From Candidatus Cryptobacteroides fimicaballi (lineage in GTDB: Bacteria; Bacteroidota; Bacteroidia; Bacteroidales; UBA932), in NCBI GenBank assembly GCA_018065485.1, contig JAGHTF010000078.1:1-36085 (forward strand): a stretch of 36,085 nucleotides of DNA, in the 5' to 3' direction. Shown here piece by piece: positions 1-8,705 of this stretch (within the stretch, counting starts at the first letter, position 1; the number at the start of each line of letters is the position of its first letter). The translations under genes and the position numbers were made by a program. A model generated the notes under the pieces. That model saw only the letters and a program-made list of their open reading frames with translations. It searched no databases and was not told the origin of the DNA.

Positions 1-702
1 CTGGAATTCATCAATGTCGAGAACGACGGACTCTCTCCGGAGAGCAAGAAATCCTATTTCGACGTGCAGTGCACGGTGGATGACGGTTCCACAATCATAG
101 TGGAGGTGCAGCGGTCGAACCAGCCGTATTTCAGGGAGCGGGTGCTGTACACCGCCTCGCGGCCGATTCTAAGGCAACTGGAGGCCGGCGGGACCTACAG
201 CCTTGTGCCGGTGTATGTGGTATCCATCCTGAACTTCAGCCTGGAGCACGAGCGGTGGGAGGACGGCCGGGTTGAGTCGTACTATTCCATCAGGGAGGAA
301 CTCACGGGGGAGCCGATGACCGATGCCCTGAACTTTATCTTCATAGAGCTGGGTCGTTTCCGCAAGACTATCCAAGAGCTTGAAAATGACAAGGAAAAGT
401 GGTACTTTTGTCTGCTTAACATGGGGAAGTTCCTCGAGCGTCCGGCAGAGTTGCAGGCAGAGGTGTTCAGGCGACTGTTCGACGTGGCGGAGGTGGAGGC
501 ACTTCCCGGGAAGGAGCGGGAACAATACATCAAGGATATGACCACAGAACGTGACATCATCAATCAGAAGGAGTTCGCCCGTCAGGAAGGCAGAGCGGAA
601 GCCAAGTCAGAGCTCGCCAAGGGAATGCTGATTAAAGGAATCGACATTCAGATCATTGTCGAACTGACCGGACTTACAGAGTCGGAGATTCGAAATCTCT
701 GA
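1..702 (+). CDS. Rpn/PD-(D/E)XK nuclease family transposase-like protein, 5'-truncated by window edge
   Basis: Frame is open from base 1 (LEFINVENDGLSPESKKSYFDVQCTVDDGSTIIVEVQRSNQ...). FDV...VEVQ matches the D/ExQ nuclease signature. The C-terminal EGRAEAKSELAKGMLIKGIDIQIIVELTGLTESEIRNL tail is typical of the family. Confidence 0.85.
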   Translation: MEFINVENDGLSPESKKSYFDVQCTVDDGSTIIVEVQRSNQPYFRERVLYTASRPILRQLEAGGTYSLVPVYVVSILNFSLEHERWEDGRVESYYSIREELTGEPMTDALNFIFIELGRFRKTIQELENDKEKWYFCLLNMGKFLERPAELQAEVFRRLFDVAEVEALPGKEREQYIKDMTTERDIINQKEFARQEGRAEAKSELAKGMLIKGIDIQIIVELTGLTESEIRNL

Positions 703-715
703 GAACGGGAGGAGC

Positions 716-800
716 CTGCAGGCAAGGGCCTTCGGACGGCGTAGCCGCCCGTGGCTCGTGAATGACAGGTGCGTACCGGTCCGAAGGCCCTTGCCTGCAG
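716..800. repeat. Inverted repeat with 22-bp perfect arms (716-737 / 779-800), between convergent genes
   Basis: ctgcaggcaagggccttcggac ... gtccgaaggcccttgcctgcag, with a 41-nt spacer. Confidence 0.9.
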
Positions 801-803
801 CGG

Positions 804-2264
804 CTACGGCTTGGCCTGCACCTTACCCAGGTAGTCTTCGAGGCCGGTGAGGACTTTCACTGCGAGCTGCTGGCGGAAATCCGGGTCCAGAAGCTTCTCC
901 TCGTCGGGCATACTGCTCACGAAAAGCCCCTCGACAAGCATTGCGGGGTACTCGGTAGGGGTTCCGAGCGCAAAATTGAAGTTCCCCACAAGCCCCATAT
1001 TGGGCACGTCGTCGAACTCCAGAATCCTGTCCAGAATGCAGGCTGCCAGCTCCCGGTTCTGAATATACTTGTAATAGCAGCTGGTTCCCATAGGCTTGTA
1101 GGCGCTGCCGCTGGCGTTGTTGTGTATGGATACAAGCAAATCCACTCTTTTATCCCACAGAATCTTCCGCCTGTCGGCCATAGATATGCCCTCATCCTTG
1201 GTCCTGGTAAGCACGACGCAGGCCCCGCGCTCCTCCAGCAGAGCCTTGAGCCTGTACACGATATCCAGGTTCAGGTCCTTCTCCTTTGCCCCGGTAACGC
1301 TTATCGCCCCGTTGCTCTCGGGCCCGCCGTGTCCCGCGTCAAGTCCTATCACCATTCCGGCCAGCGCAGGCTTGGGCGCGTGCTTAACCATAATGGTGAG
1401 CACGTTCCTGTCGTAGTAGATATGGTATCCCCAGGAGTGAGTGTTCTTGAGCCTGATGGCCAGCCGCAGCACGTCGCTCTCGACCTGCTGGCAGTCAACG
1501 TAATCTATCATCTCCAGATCCCTCATATGGGTAATCCAGTTGCTGTTGTTCATCACGTTGAAAACATCTACGTACAGCACGGTCGGATCCAGTTCCATCC
1601 ACGAATAATATGTAGTCCTCTGCGGCAGGGGCAGCGTAACCACGTCGAAATCCCCCTTGTTCACGATTCTTATGTTCTCGCTGTTCATAGGGCCGCGAAC
1701 CGCCTCGGCGCATCCCTTCACGCAGCCTTTTGCAACGTATGCGAATCTGTTCGCCGAGAGCTGCAGCTTGTACTGGCTTCCGTACTCGGCCACAACCTTC
1801 ACAGGAATGCCGTCTACCAGATAAGTCATCTTGGAACCGCCCAGCCGGTCGCTCCCGTTGCCGTAGGCGAGAGCCGCGTCGTCGCAGGTCATACCGTACA
1901 GATCGAGCGCTTTCTCCACGGGTGCGGGACGAGCCTCCGGACGCCTCTGCCCGCCGGGAACATAATTGACCGTCAGAGTCTTGGCCAGCGACTTGCCATC
2001 CAGCTTCACTTCAATCTTCACCTTGTTTTCCCCTTCACAAAGCTGTACCGGCAAACCGAACGCCCCTGTCTTGTAAACGTGCGCCGCCTTTCCGTTTATG
2101 GTAGCGGTAGCTCCTGGGTCGGTCTGGCAAATCACGTCAATGGTCTTACGCCCGCTCGTTCCCTCTCCTCCTTCGAGCACCTTGAGCGGAATCTGCGCAA
2201 ATGCGCCGAAGCCTGCGCCGGCCGTCAGGGCAAGCGCGGCAAAAACAGTTCTTAATGTTTTCAT
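804..2264 (-). CDS. N-acetylmuramoyl-L-alanine amidase (amidase_3)
   Basis: Signal peptide MKTLRTVFAALALTAGAGFGAFAQ; VIGLDAGHGGPESNGA, VLTRTKDEGISMADRRK, LVSIHNNAS and MLVEGLFVSS motifs. Confidence 0.9.
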   Translation of the reverse strand: MKTLRTVFAALALTAGAGFGAFAQIPLKVLEGGEGTSGRKTIDVICQTDPGATATINGKAAHVYKTGAFGLPVQLCEGENKVKIEVKLDGKSLAKTLTVNYVPGGQRRPEARPAPVEKALDLYGMTCDDAALAYGNGSDRLGGSKMTYLVDGIPVKVVAEYGSQYKLQLSANRFAYVAKGCVKGCAEAVRGPMNSENIRIVNKGDFDVVTLPLPQRTTYYSWMELDPTVLYVDVFNVMNNSNWITHMRDLEMIDYVDCQQVESDVLRLAIRLKNTHSWGYHIYYDRNVLTIMVKHAPKPALAGMVIGLDAGHGGPESNGAISVTGAKEKDLNLDIVYRLKALLEERGACVVLTRTKDEGISMADRRKILWDKRVDLLVSIHNNASGSAYKPMGTSCYYKYIQNRELAACILDRILEFDDVPNMGLVGNFNFALGTPTEYPAMLVEGLFVSSMPDEEKLLDPDFRQQLAVKVLTGLEDYLGKVQAKP

Positions 2265-3304
2265 ATTGTATCGAATGCAAAAATTATCGCTTCCTTGTAA
2301 ACCTTACCCGGCTTAAGCACGGTAGAAGGGAATGCCGGCTTGTTGGGGGAGTCGGGGAAATGCTGGCACTCCAGGGCCACTGCGCAGTAGTCGTGATAAA
2401 TTGCGCCTCTCTTTCCCTTGGGACAGCCCTCGAGCCAGTTGCCGGTGTAAACCATAATTCCCGGCTGGGTAGTATAGACCTTAAGCACCCGTCCGCTGCG
2501 CTCGGAGCTCAACTGAGCCGCCTGCTGCAACTGTCCTGCGGTATAATTGTCGATGCACCAGCAGGCGTCGTAGCCCTTCCCGTACCTGAGCGCCGGAAAG
2601 TCCTTCCTGATATCCCTGCCGATAGTCTTGGGCTTGCGGAAATCCATCGGCGTACCGGTAACCAGTTCGGGAATGCCCGTAGGTATGAGGGTGCTGTCGG
2701 TAGGCAGATACTCGCTTGCATTCAGGACCAGCCGGTGTCTCAGTACGCTGCCTCCGCCGTTGAGGTTGAAGTAGGAATGATTGGTGAAGTTCACCACCGT
2801 CTTACGGTCGCTGCGGGCGGTGAAGGTAATTCGCAGTTCGTTGCTTTCACTCCACTCGTAGCGGACAATCAGTTTGACGTTGCCGGGGTAGCCCATCTCC
2901 CCGTCCTCGAAGAAATACAGGAACTCCACTCCGCCTTTGTGCTTGCGCGACTCCCAAACCTTGTTCTGACAGCCTTCGGGCCCGCCGTGATTGTGGTTGG
3001 GGCCGTTGTTTACGGGCAGATGATACTCCACTCCGTCCAGGCTGAACCGTCCTCCCGCTATGCGGTTGGCGAACCTTCCCGGGCACTTTCCCGCGCAGGG
3101 ACCGTCGTAAAAATAATGTTCCGGCTTACCGTAGCCTATCACAACGTCTCCGAGTTTGCCGTTCCTGTCCGGAACGCAGATGGAAACGACTCCTGCGCCA
3201 ATGTTGCACAGCGTCACCGACGCTCCGCTTCCGTTCGTAATAGTGTACCTGTAGATGGCCTTGCCGTCTGCGGCCCTGCCCCATATCCTGCGTTTGATTT
3301 CCAT
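2261..3304 (-). CDS. galM: Aldose 1-epimerase (galactose mutarotase-like)
   Basis: NHNHGGPEGCQNKVWES, FTNHSYFNLNGGG and ALECQHFPDSPNKPAFPSTVLKPGKVY motifs. Confidence 0.92.
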   Translation of the reverse strand: MEIKRRIWGRAADGKAIYRYTITNGSGASVTLCNIGAGVVSICVPDRNGKLGDVVIGYGKPEHYFYDGPCAGKCPGRFANRIAGGRFSLDGVEYHLPVNNGPNHNHGGPEGCQNKVWESRKHKGGVEFLYFFEDGEMGYPGNVKLIVRYEWSESNELRITFTARSDRKTVVNFTNHSYFNLNGGGSVLRHRLVLNASEYLPTDSTLIPTGIPELVTGTPMDFRKPKTIGRDIRKDFPALRYGKGYDACWCIDNYTAGQLQQAAQLSSERSGRVLKVYTTQPGIMVYTGNWLEGCPKGKRGAIYHDYCAVALECQHFPDSPNKPAFPSTVLKPGKVYKEAIIFAFDTI

Positions 3305-3369
3305 ATCCCTTATAATTGTATAACTCCGCTAAGGTACTACATTATTGTGTCTTTCTCAAAGAAATGCTG

Positions 3370-3377
3370 TAACTTTG
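3370..3377 (+). promoter_or_regulatory. Putative Bacteroidota -7 promoter box TAACTTTG for malQ
   Basis: TAnnTTTG consensus 5 nt before the malQ ATG at 3383; TTG at about 3345 is a possible -33 element. Confidence 0.6.
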
Positions 3378-3382
3378 CGGAT

Positions 3383-5272
3383 ATGAAAGTAAAATTCTCG
3401 ATTCAATACAATACCGTTTGGGGCGAAGGAATCTCCATTGCCATAGCCGGCCGCAAGTACCCTATGGAATGGAGCGAAGGAAACCTCTGGTGGGCCAATC
3501 TCGACGTGCCTGCCGCCGAACTTAAATGTTATGGATACGTGCTTATGCGCGACGGGCTGGTTGCCCGCCAGGAATGGCGCTCCCACAGCGCATCGGTAAA
3601 GCCCGGTACAAAGATTGCCGAGATTCGGGACAGCTGGATCGACTGCCCCATCCCCGGATGCCCCTTCCCGCGCGAGCATCAGGTCCCCGATTTCGACCGA
3701 CCCGGTTTCCGGGCCGCCGGAGTCGCTGTTCCGGTTTTCTCGCTCCGTACCGCCTCCGACTTCGGAATAGGGGAGTTCCTCGACCTTAAGCCCGTGGTCG
3801 ATTGGGCCGCAAGGGCCGGACTCACCATAATCCAGCTCCTTCCGGTAACCGATACCATCCGCAAGGGAACCTGGAAGGATTCCTATCCCTACAGTCCCGT
3901 CTCCAGTTTCGCGCTTCACCCGCTTTACATAAACTTGCAGGCCGTTGGAGTTGAGGCCGATGAAGCTTTCCTCGCCGCGCAGAAGAAACTCAATGCTAAA
4001 AAGGAACTCGACTTCCCCGCAGTGTTCAAGGCGAAGATGTCCCTGCTTCGCAAGGCTTTCGCAAAGTGCGGGCAGGCCGATATGTCCACTCCCTCCTTCA
4101 AGCGCTTCCGCAAGGAGAACGGAGACCTCTGGCTTTCTGAATATTCGCAGTTCTGCGCCGATAGAGACGGTGATGCTCCCGAGTTTTGGCAGTGGATTCA
4201 ATGGCACCTCGACACCCAGTTCCTGCAAGTCGTGAAGTATGCCCGGAGCAGGGGAGTTTACTTCAAGGGCGACCTTCCCATTGGCGTAAGCGCCGACAGC
4301 GCCGACGCCTACTGGCACCCGCAGCTCTTCAACCTCGACTCCAGCGCCGGCGCCCCGCCCGATATGTTCAGCGACGAGGGGCAGTGCTGGGGTTTCCCCA
4401 CCTATAACTGGGACGAAATGTCGCTCGACGACTATGCCTGGTGGAAAGCCCGCCTGCAACATATGTCCCGCTATTTCGACGCCTACCGCATCGACCACAT
4501 CCTGGGATTTTTCCGAATCTGGGAAATACCGGTAGAGAGCGGGAAGGGCCTGGACGGACACTTCAATCCCGCAATCTCCTATTCCGGTGCCGAGATAAGC
4601 TCGATGTACCTTCCTTTCGAGGGGCTCTTCCTTCCCGACCCCCGCCGCGAAGGCTATTGGCAGCCCCGCATAAAGCCCGACACTTCCAAGCTCGAGTGGT
4701 GGCAGAAGGAACGCTTCGACGCTCTCTACACCGACTTCTTCTATCGTCGCAACGACGAATTCTGGCGCAGGAGTGCCCTCCGCAAACTCCCCGAACTGCT
4801 TTCCGCCACTGGAATGCTCGCCTGCGGTGAGGACCTGGGGATGGTTCCCGACTGCGTTCCCGGAGTAATGCGCGACCTCGGCATCCTCTCGCTCGAGATG
4901 GCAATGATGGATAAGGGTCGCCCCTGGCCTGCCCTTTCGGTATGTGCCACCTCCTCTCACGACAGCGAAACCTTGCGGATGCAGTATGCCGGCTCTCACG
5001 GCGGCGCCGATATGCCCGTGGACGAAGTTCGCCGCAGCCTCGAGTGGCATCTCAACTCCGACTGTATGCTCGCCGTTTTCCCGCTGCAGGACTACCTTGC
5101 GCTGGACTCTAAGCTCAGGCTTAAGAACTTTGCCGCAGAGCGAATCAACGAGCCGGCCGATCCAAACCACCACTGGCGCTACCGCGTTCACTTCAACCTG
5201 GAGGAACTGTCAGGGCAGGACGAGCTCAACTCCCTGATTTCCGGAATGATAGCCGCCGCCGGACGTAAGTGA
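3383..5272 (+). CDS. malQ: 4-alpha-glucanotransferase (GH77), apparently one N-terminal CBM20-like domain
   Basis: YRIDHILGFFRIWEIP (nucleophile region), GEDLGMVPDCV (acid/base) and N-terminal MKVKFSIQYNTVWGE. Start placed at 3383 rather than the in-frame upstream ORF start at 2201. Confidence 0.93.
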   Translation: MKVKFSIQYNTVWGEGISIAIAGRKYPMEWSEGNLWWANLDVPAAELKCYGYVLMRDGLVARQEWRSHSASVKPGTKIAEIRDSWIDCPIPGCPFPREHQVPDFDRPGFRAAGVAVPVFSLRTASDFGIGEFLDLKPVVDWAARAGLTIIQLLPVTDTIRKGTWKDSYPYSPVSSFALHPLYINLQAVGVEADEAFLAAQKKLNAKKELDFPAVFKAKMSLLRKAFAKCGQADMSTPSFKRFRKENGDLWLSEYSQFCADRDGDAPEFWQWIQWHLDTQFLQVVKYARSRGVYFKGDLPIGVSADSADAYWHPQLFNLDSSAGAPPDMFSDEGQCWGFPTYNWDEMSLDDYAWWKARLQHMSRYFDAYRIDHILGFFRIWEIPVESGKGLDGHFNPAISYSGAEISSMYLPFEGLFLPDPRREGYWQPRIKPDTSKLEWWQKERFDALYTDFFYRRNDEFWRRSALRKLPELLSATGMLACGEDLGMVPDCVPGVMRDLGILSLEMAMMDKGRPWPALSVCATSSHDSETLRMQYAGSHGGADMPVDEVRRSLEWHLNSDCMLAVFPLQDYLALDSKLRLKNFAAERINEPADPNHHWRYRVHFNLEELSGQDELNSLISGMIAAAGRK

Positions 5273-5290
5273 ATCCTTTAAGTTGACTTT

Positions 5291-6253
5291 ATGAAATATC
5301 TTTTTGCCCTTCTTGCATCGGTGGTAATCGCCTACGTTACCTCCTGGAACGACAGTATGCCCGAGGCTACGAACCTCACCTGTATCAACTACTCGTTCGG
5401 ACACGTGAACAAGCGCTTCAACGGAGTAACCGTCGACAATCCCCGCAAGCTGCGCCGCATCGTGCGTCTCAAAAAGCAGAACCCCCAGCTCAAGGTTGTG
5501 CTCAGTATAGGCGGATGGGGCAGCGGGCGTTTCAGCGAGATGGCCGCCGACTCGGTCCTGCGCTCCAAGTTCGCCCGGGATTGCAAGAGGGTGGTGCGCC
5601 GCTACAAGTTGGATGGCATCGACATCGACTGGGAGTATCCGGGAACCTCCGTGGCCAAAATCTCATCTTCGCCCGACGACACCCGCAACTACACGCTTAT
5701 GATGCGGGATATCCGAGCCGCAATCGGCCCTGACAAGATTCTTAGCCAGGCCACCGTGGCTTCGGCCCGCTACATAGACTTCGCCGCTGTGGAGCCTTAC
5801 GTCGACTACACCAACGTAATGACTTACGATATGGGCGACGAGCACACCCACAACTCTCCGCTGCACCGCTCCGACTACACCCTCGGCATCGGTGCCGACG
5901 AGGGCCTTCAGATGCATATCGATGCCGGGGTCCCCGCCTCCAAGATTGTGATGGGGATGTCGTTCGGAGCCCGCGGCGCAAGGGAATTCCGCCGTCGCTG
6001 GAATCCCAATATGCCCCTCGACAGCCTTCCTCAGGGCTACAGTTTCTACCGTGACACCGTAGCCGGCGGCAATCCCTGCATTCTCGATTCTACGGGCGTT
6101 CTGGTAATGGCCTACGAAGACACCACATCCATCCGCCTCAAGTCGGAATATGCCATACAGCAAGGCTTTATGGGTGCGATGTTCTGGTGCTACGAGGGTG
6201 ACACCCCCTCCGGCGACCTCCGCCGCACCATCTACCAAACCTTCTCCCTCTAG
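5291..6253 (+). CDS. Glycoside hydrolase family 18 (chitinase/ENGase-like)
   Basis: LDGIDIDWEYP catalytic DxxDxDxE motif; KVVLSIGGWGSGRFSEMAAD. Confidence 0.9.
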   Translation: MKYLFALLASVVIAYVTSWNDSMPEATNLTCINYSFGHVNKRFNGVTVDNPRKLRRIVRLKKQNPQLKVVLSIGGWGSGRFSEMAADSVLRSKFARDCKRVVRRYKLDGIDIDWEYPGTSVAKISSSPDDTRNYTLMMRDIRAAIGPDKILSQATVASARYIDFAAVEPYVDYTNVMTYDMGDEHTHNSPLHRSDYTLGIGADEGLQMHIDAGVPASKIVMGMSFGARGAREFRRRWNPNMPLDSLPQGYSFYRDTVAGGNPCILDSTGVLVMAYEDTTSIRLKSEYAIQQGFMGAMFWCYEGDTPSGDLRRTIYQTFSL

Positions 6254-6290
6254 TTTGCACGCACGCGAGTCACTCGCGTTTTGCGCAACT
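6253..6290. repeat. Interspersed palindromic element, copy 1
   Basis: gtttgcacgcACGCGAGTCACTCGCGTtttgcgcaact directly at the GH18 stop codon; core 6263-6279. Confidence 0.88.
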
Positions 6291-6316
6291 TTTTATTAAA
6301 TTTGCAGGGCAAACTT

Positions 6317-6922
6317 ATGAAACGATTGATTTTAATCCTTACTGTCCTGGCATTCTCCGTGTCTTTGCGCGCACAAAATGGCGAAACGGCACAGGGGTAC
6401 AATACACGTGGCGACAGGGATGAGGTCCGCGTGGGCTGGAGCATCTCTCCGGCTTATTTTCTGAGCGAATTCTACGGTCCGCATTACTTCGGCATAGGCT
6501 ATACCCTTGGCGATGCCTATCGTGACATTGTAAGTGAGGCCCATTCTGCGGGGGTGTTCAGCGTAGAATACTCTCACTTTTTCAAAAATTGGATTTCGGT
6601 CTGCGCCGATTTCGGTTTCACACCGCTTTGGAACTATAAGACCAACGCCTTTGGAGTCAAACTCCCTTCCGACAAAGGATTTATGTTCCACGTTCTGCCA
6701 AAGGTCAGATTCTCCTATCTGCGGGCCAATCTGGTAAGCCTCTATTCAGATATCGGACTTGGTCTCGCCATCGGTTCAAGTGCGGGCAAGGTCGAATTCA
6801 ACGCGTTGTTCCACACCACGCTTCTGGGCGTCACCGTAGGCAAGCGGGTCTATGGATTTGCCGAATCTAACCTCAGCATGAAAAACATAGGCTTCACCAT
6901 AGGTGCCGGATACAGATTTTAA
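6317..6922 (+). CDS. Putative outer-membrane beta-barrel protein
   Basis: Start chosen at MKRLILILTVLAFSVSLRAQ (signal peptide); alternating amphipathic strands and terminal ...GFTIGAGYRF with a C-terminal Phe. Confidence 0.65.
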   Translation: MKRLILILTVLAFSVSLRAQNGETAQGYNTRGDRDEVRVGWSISPAYFLSEFYGPHYFGIGYTLGDAYRDIVSEAHSAGVFSVEYSHFFKNWISVCADFGFTPLWNYKTNAFGVKLPSDKGFMFHVLPKVRFSYLRANLVSLYSDIGLGLAIGSSAGKVEFNALFHTTLLGVTVGKRVYGFAESNLSMKNIGFTIGAGYRF

Positions 6923-6932
6923 AGAGAGCGTT

Positions 6933-7724
6933 ATGAAAAGAAACATCCTTGTTTTCGCAATTCTGCTGCAGATTTTCTGTTCTTGTCAGAAATATGTCCG
7001 GTACACCCCGTCCAGCCAGGAAAACCTCAAGAACTACGCCTGCAATCTGTTCTACGACAAAGTGGCTGCTCCCGCCCTTGCTATGGACCTTGCCTATGAC
7101 CTGCAGGCTTTTCTGAACCTTTCCGACGAAGAACGCAAGACCCACCGCTTTGCCAATATGGTGGCTCAATACGACTACAACAAATATGCGGTTCTGCTCC
7201 AGAGCGGACTCACAGCCCTGGTTATTGATACAAACGGAAAGGACCTCAGCACCCCTGGTACGCAGTGGGGACTCTATTTCGAGGCCGAAGCGCTTTATAA
7301 TCTTCTCAAGGTGGATCTGCCGTACAGCATTTCCGAAGCCAGCCTCCTCGTGAGTTGCACGGGGCCGGGGCAATGGAAGGTAAGCAATGACGCATCCATT
7401 GTCGGAAACGTAGTCCTGCACAGCGACGACTCCCGGGAAAGAATCTGGCTCGCGGGCGTTAGCGGGAAGGATACCGATGCGAACGCCACGGGAATTGAGG
7501 CCCGATACCTCACCTGCGACCTTGCCCGCAACGAGGCCGCCTTCGAGATAAGTCTGAACAAACTCTCAAAGGGAGAGGACTCCGACAGAAGTTACAGTTT
7601 CGAGGGGACCTTCCTTGTAGAAATCTCCTCTTTCGGCCAGCCGATGGAGCGGGCGTTCATTCTCGGCAAGAGCGGCTTTCTGCTCAATTGCATTACCGAG
7701 GTAATCGGCACCCCGTCATTCTAG
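6933..7724 (+). CDS. Hypothetical lipoprotein
   Basis: MKRNILVFAILLQIFCSCQKY lipobox-like signal; no family recognised. Confidence 0.7.
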   Translation: MKRNILVFAILLQIFCSCQKYVRYTPSSQENLKNYACNLFYDKVAAPALAMDLAYDLQAFLNLSDEERKTHRFANMVAQYDYNKYAVLLQSGLTALVIDTNGKDLSTPGTQWGLYFEAEALYNLLKVDLPYSISEASLLVSCTGPGQWKVSNDASIVGNVVLHSDDSRERIWLAGVSGKDTDANATGIEARYLTCDLARNEAAFEISLNKLSKGEDSDRSYSFEGTFLVEISSFGQPMERAFILGKSGFLLNCITEVIGTPSF

Positions 7725-7735
7725 CATAAAGAACA

Positions 7736-8569
7736 ATGACAGAAGAATTGAAGAATAAGCTGCTTTCTATCAAGCACGTAGCGCTGGATATGGACGGAAC
7801 CGTCTACCTGTCCGACACCATCTTCCCCTTTACCCTCGAATTCCTTTCCCGCCTTCGCGCGATGGGAATCGGTTATTCGTTCCTTACCAACAACCCTACC
7901 AAATCGCTGAGCGACTATCTTTCCAAACTGAAGCGGATGGGGATAGATGCTTCGCCGGAACAGATGTACACCACCAGCATCGCAATGATAGACTACATCC
8001 ACGTGCATTACCCATCGGCCCGAAAACTTTTCGTACTGGGTACTCCGTCGATGAGCGCGATGATGCAGGAGGCAGGATTTGAACTCACTTCGGACAGCGC
8101 AGATGACCGGCCGGATATTGTCATAGGTTCGTTCGATATGACCCTCACTTACTCCCGACTGTGCCGGGCAGCCTGGTGGGTTTCGCAGGGCCTGCCCTAT
8201 CTGGCCACCAACCCCGACCGCGTATGCCCTACCGACCAGCCCACCGTCCTCGTAGATTGCGGCAGCATCTGCAAATGTATCGAGCACGCCACCGGCAGGC
8301 AACCGGACGTTACTCTGGGCAAGCCCGATCCCAATATGCTCGCCGGAATTCAAAGGCGTCTTGGCCTGGAGGCCTGGCAGATAGCGATGGTCGGCGACCG
8401 CATCTACACCGACATAGAGATGGCTCACCGCGCCGGAGCTTTCGGAGTACTGGTATTGAGTGGCGAAACCACGCTTGAAGTTGCGCAGGCCGCCCCAAAG
8501 CAACCCTCGCTCATCTGCCGCGACATCGCTCACTTCGCCGACCTCCTCGCCCTTGCCCGCCAGCAGTAA
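7736..8569 (+). CDS. HAD-superfamily phosphatase, NagD/HAD-IIA-like
   Basis: ALDMDGTVYLSD, FLTNNPTKS, LGKPDPNM and MVGDRIYTDIEMA motifs. Confidence 0.9.
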   Translation: MTEELKNKLLSIKHVALDMDGTVYLSDTIFPFTLEFLSRLRAMGIGYSFLTNNPTKSLSDYLSKLKRMGIDASPEQMYTTSIAMIDYIHVHYPSARKLFVLGTPSMSAMMQEAGFELTSDSADDRPDIVIGSFDMTLTYSRLCRAAWWVSQGLPYLATNPDRVCPTDQPTVLVDCGSICKCIEHATGRQPDVTLGKPDPNMLAGIQRRLGLEAWQIAMVGDRIYTDIEMAHRAGAFGVLVLSGETTLEVAQAAPKQPSLICRDIAHFADLLALARQQ

Positions 8570-8570
8570 A

Positions 8571-8605
8571 GTTGCACGGACGCGAGTCACTCGCGTCCGC
8601 GCAAC
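8571..8605. repeat. Interspersed palindromic element, copy 2
   Basis: gttgcacggACGCGAGTCACTCGCGTccgcgcaac: 17-bp arms around a central C with one A/C mismatch; one base after the HAD stop. Confidence 0.92.
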
Positions 8606-8705
8606 TTACTGCACTAACCTGTTCTGACCGCTCAACACCAACACTTTTTTTGCCCGTTTTCAGAAACCACTAAGTATCAACTATTTCCAAAAACGGCTCC
8701 AGCAA

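Noticed and set aside
762-2255. 497-aa + strand ORF antisense to the amidase
   Set aside because: Clear amidase_3 motifs on the minus strand; the antisense translation is low-complexity and matches no recognisable family. Typical GC-driven shadow ORF.
2201-3382. N-terminal ~390-aa extension of the malQ ORF
   Set aside because: Runs antisense through galM. MalQ homology starts at MKVKFSIQYNTVWGE (3383), and a -7 promoter box sits just upstream of it.
3356-5191. 611-aa minus ORF antisense to malQ
   Set aside because: Shadow ORF; all conserved GH77 motifs are on +.
6281-6316. Upstream start of the 213-aa ORF
   Set aside because: The signal peptide starts at MKRLILILTVLAF (6317), and the upstream codons overlap palindrome copy 1.
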